From Acidobacteriota bacterium (GTDB lineage Bacteria; Acidobacteriota; Terriglobia; Terriglobales; Acidobacteriaceae), in contig QIAW01000483.1 in the NCBI GenBank assembly GCA_003225655.1, positions 1 through 6,109 of the forward strand: DNA of 6,109 nt, given 5' to 3'. Made by a program: the position numbers and the translations under genes. Under the pieces are notes generated by a model. The model was not told the DNA's origin. It saw nothing but the letters and a program-made list of their open reading frames with translations, and searched no databases. This document shows positions 5,473-6,109 of the stretch, in pieces. Every line of letters starts with the position of its first letter. The first letter of the stretch is position 1.

Positions 5473-6109
5473 GTGGACCTGTTCGCACTAACCCGTCAAC
5501 TGGTTGACATTGAATCCATCACCGGCAACGAGGCCGGGGTCGGCGAATTGCTGGATCGCAGCTTGAGCCTGCTTGACTACGACACGCAGCGGGTCCCGGT
5601 GGAAGAAAGCCGCTTCAACCTGTTCGCTGTGCCGCGGGGAAATCCGCATCCCAAGGTGGTCTTTTCCACCCACATGGACGTAGTTCCGCCCTCATCGCCG
5701 CACAGATCGGCGCCGCCGAGCGCCTGCGCACAGAGAACCTTCCTATCGGCCTGTTGTTTGTGGTGGGCGAAGAGCGTAACAGCTTCGGCGCGTTTGTGGC
5801 CAACGCAAAGGCGCACGAGCTGCATGGAGGAAGCTGTAAGTTCCTTATCAACGGCGAGCCCACGGACAACAAGATCGCCGTCGCGTCAAAGGGCGGACTG
5901 CGTGTCGAGGTAACGGCCAAGGGCAAGCTGGCGCACTCGGCCTATCCGCACCTGGGCGACTCCGCGATTGAGAAACTGCTGAGCGCGCTGGAGCGCCTGC
6001 GCCGCATTCCGCTTCCCGAGAATCCAGAGGTCGGACCGTGCACCATGAATATCGGCGTCATCGAAGGCGGCCACGCTCCCAACGTAATCGCCGACCACGC
6101 GCGCGCGCA
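5473..6109 (+). pseudogene. M20 family metallopeptidase (ArgE/DapE-like), interrupted and 3' partial
   Basis: M20 enzymes are two-zinc amidohydrolases such as acetylornithine deacetylase, succinyl-diaminopimelate desuccinylase and carboxypeptidases. The GTG start at 5473 gives MDLFALTRQLVDIESITGNE, a standard M20 N-terminus, and the first zinc motif STHMDVVPP is at 65-73. After that the starting frame turns to noise and stops at 5911-5913. The family sequence resumes in another frame from about 5688: ALIAAQIGAAERL, then FVVGEER with the catalytic and zinc-ligand Glu pair at 5769-5774. The dimerisation domain follows (ASKGGLRVEVTAKGKLAHSAYP) and then GPCTMNIGVIEGGHAPNVIAD to the window edge. 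The expected piece between the parts, roughly 20 residues ending in the GRGxxDxKG motif with the bridging Asp, is absent. This points to a deletion of about 60-70 bases that also shifts the frame. As written, the gene cannot make an active enzyme. Confidence 0.85.

Noticed and set aside
5490..5510. TTGACG-like -35 box on the minus strand inside the peptidase gene
   Set aside because: No -10 box appears at a 16-18 base distance.

Overview
The window is a piece of a GC-rich bacterial chromosome, most likely from an acidobacterium. This lineage guess rests on the style of the conserved hypothetical protein at 3365-3967, the form of the ExbD protein and the short GGCT-core palindromes near 4034-4142. 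It is recognition from memory, not a search. Everything looks like chromosomal housekeeping and accessory metabolism. I see no phage, transposase, CRISPR, tRNA or rRNA.

Layout. The left edge cuts a plus-strand metallo-beta-lactamase-fold hydrolase of the NAPE-PLD/UlaG type (1-717). Its last codons overlap tail-to-tail with a minus-strand type 2 glycerate kinase (694-2040). From there to 5441 all genes run on the minus strand. In reading order these are a four-helix membrane protein (5441-4791), a translationally coupled COG2945-type alpha/beta hydrolase (4801-4130), a spacer with REP-like palindromes (about 4023-4142), a conserved hypothetical protein (3967-3365), an ExbD/TolR protein that is frameshifted (3316-2898), a possible 36-codon reading frame (2857-2747), a small membrane-anchored unknown (2712-2197) and then the kinase. 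At the right edge a plus-strand M20 metallopeptidase starts at 5473, only 31 bases from the divergent membrane protein. It is interrupted by an apparent internal deletion and runs off the window.

Working together. The clearest functional unit is the membrane protein plus alpha/beta hydrolase pair, whose reading frames overlap by 11 bases. The conserved hypothetical protein and ExbD are close enough (48 bases) to share a transcript. No ExbB or TonB lies beside the ExbD. The other genes look like independent units.

Main points for a second look. Two conserved genes carry reading-frame breaks: ExbD by one base in a T run, and the M20 peptidase by loss of roughly 20 codons that should include a zinc ligand. 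These are either real decay or sequence/assembly errors. In addition, a palindromic repeat supplies the final codons and stop of the hydrolase gene. I found no convincing new defence, mobile or biosynthetic system.
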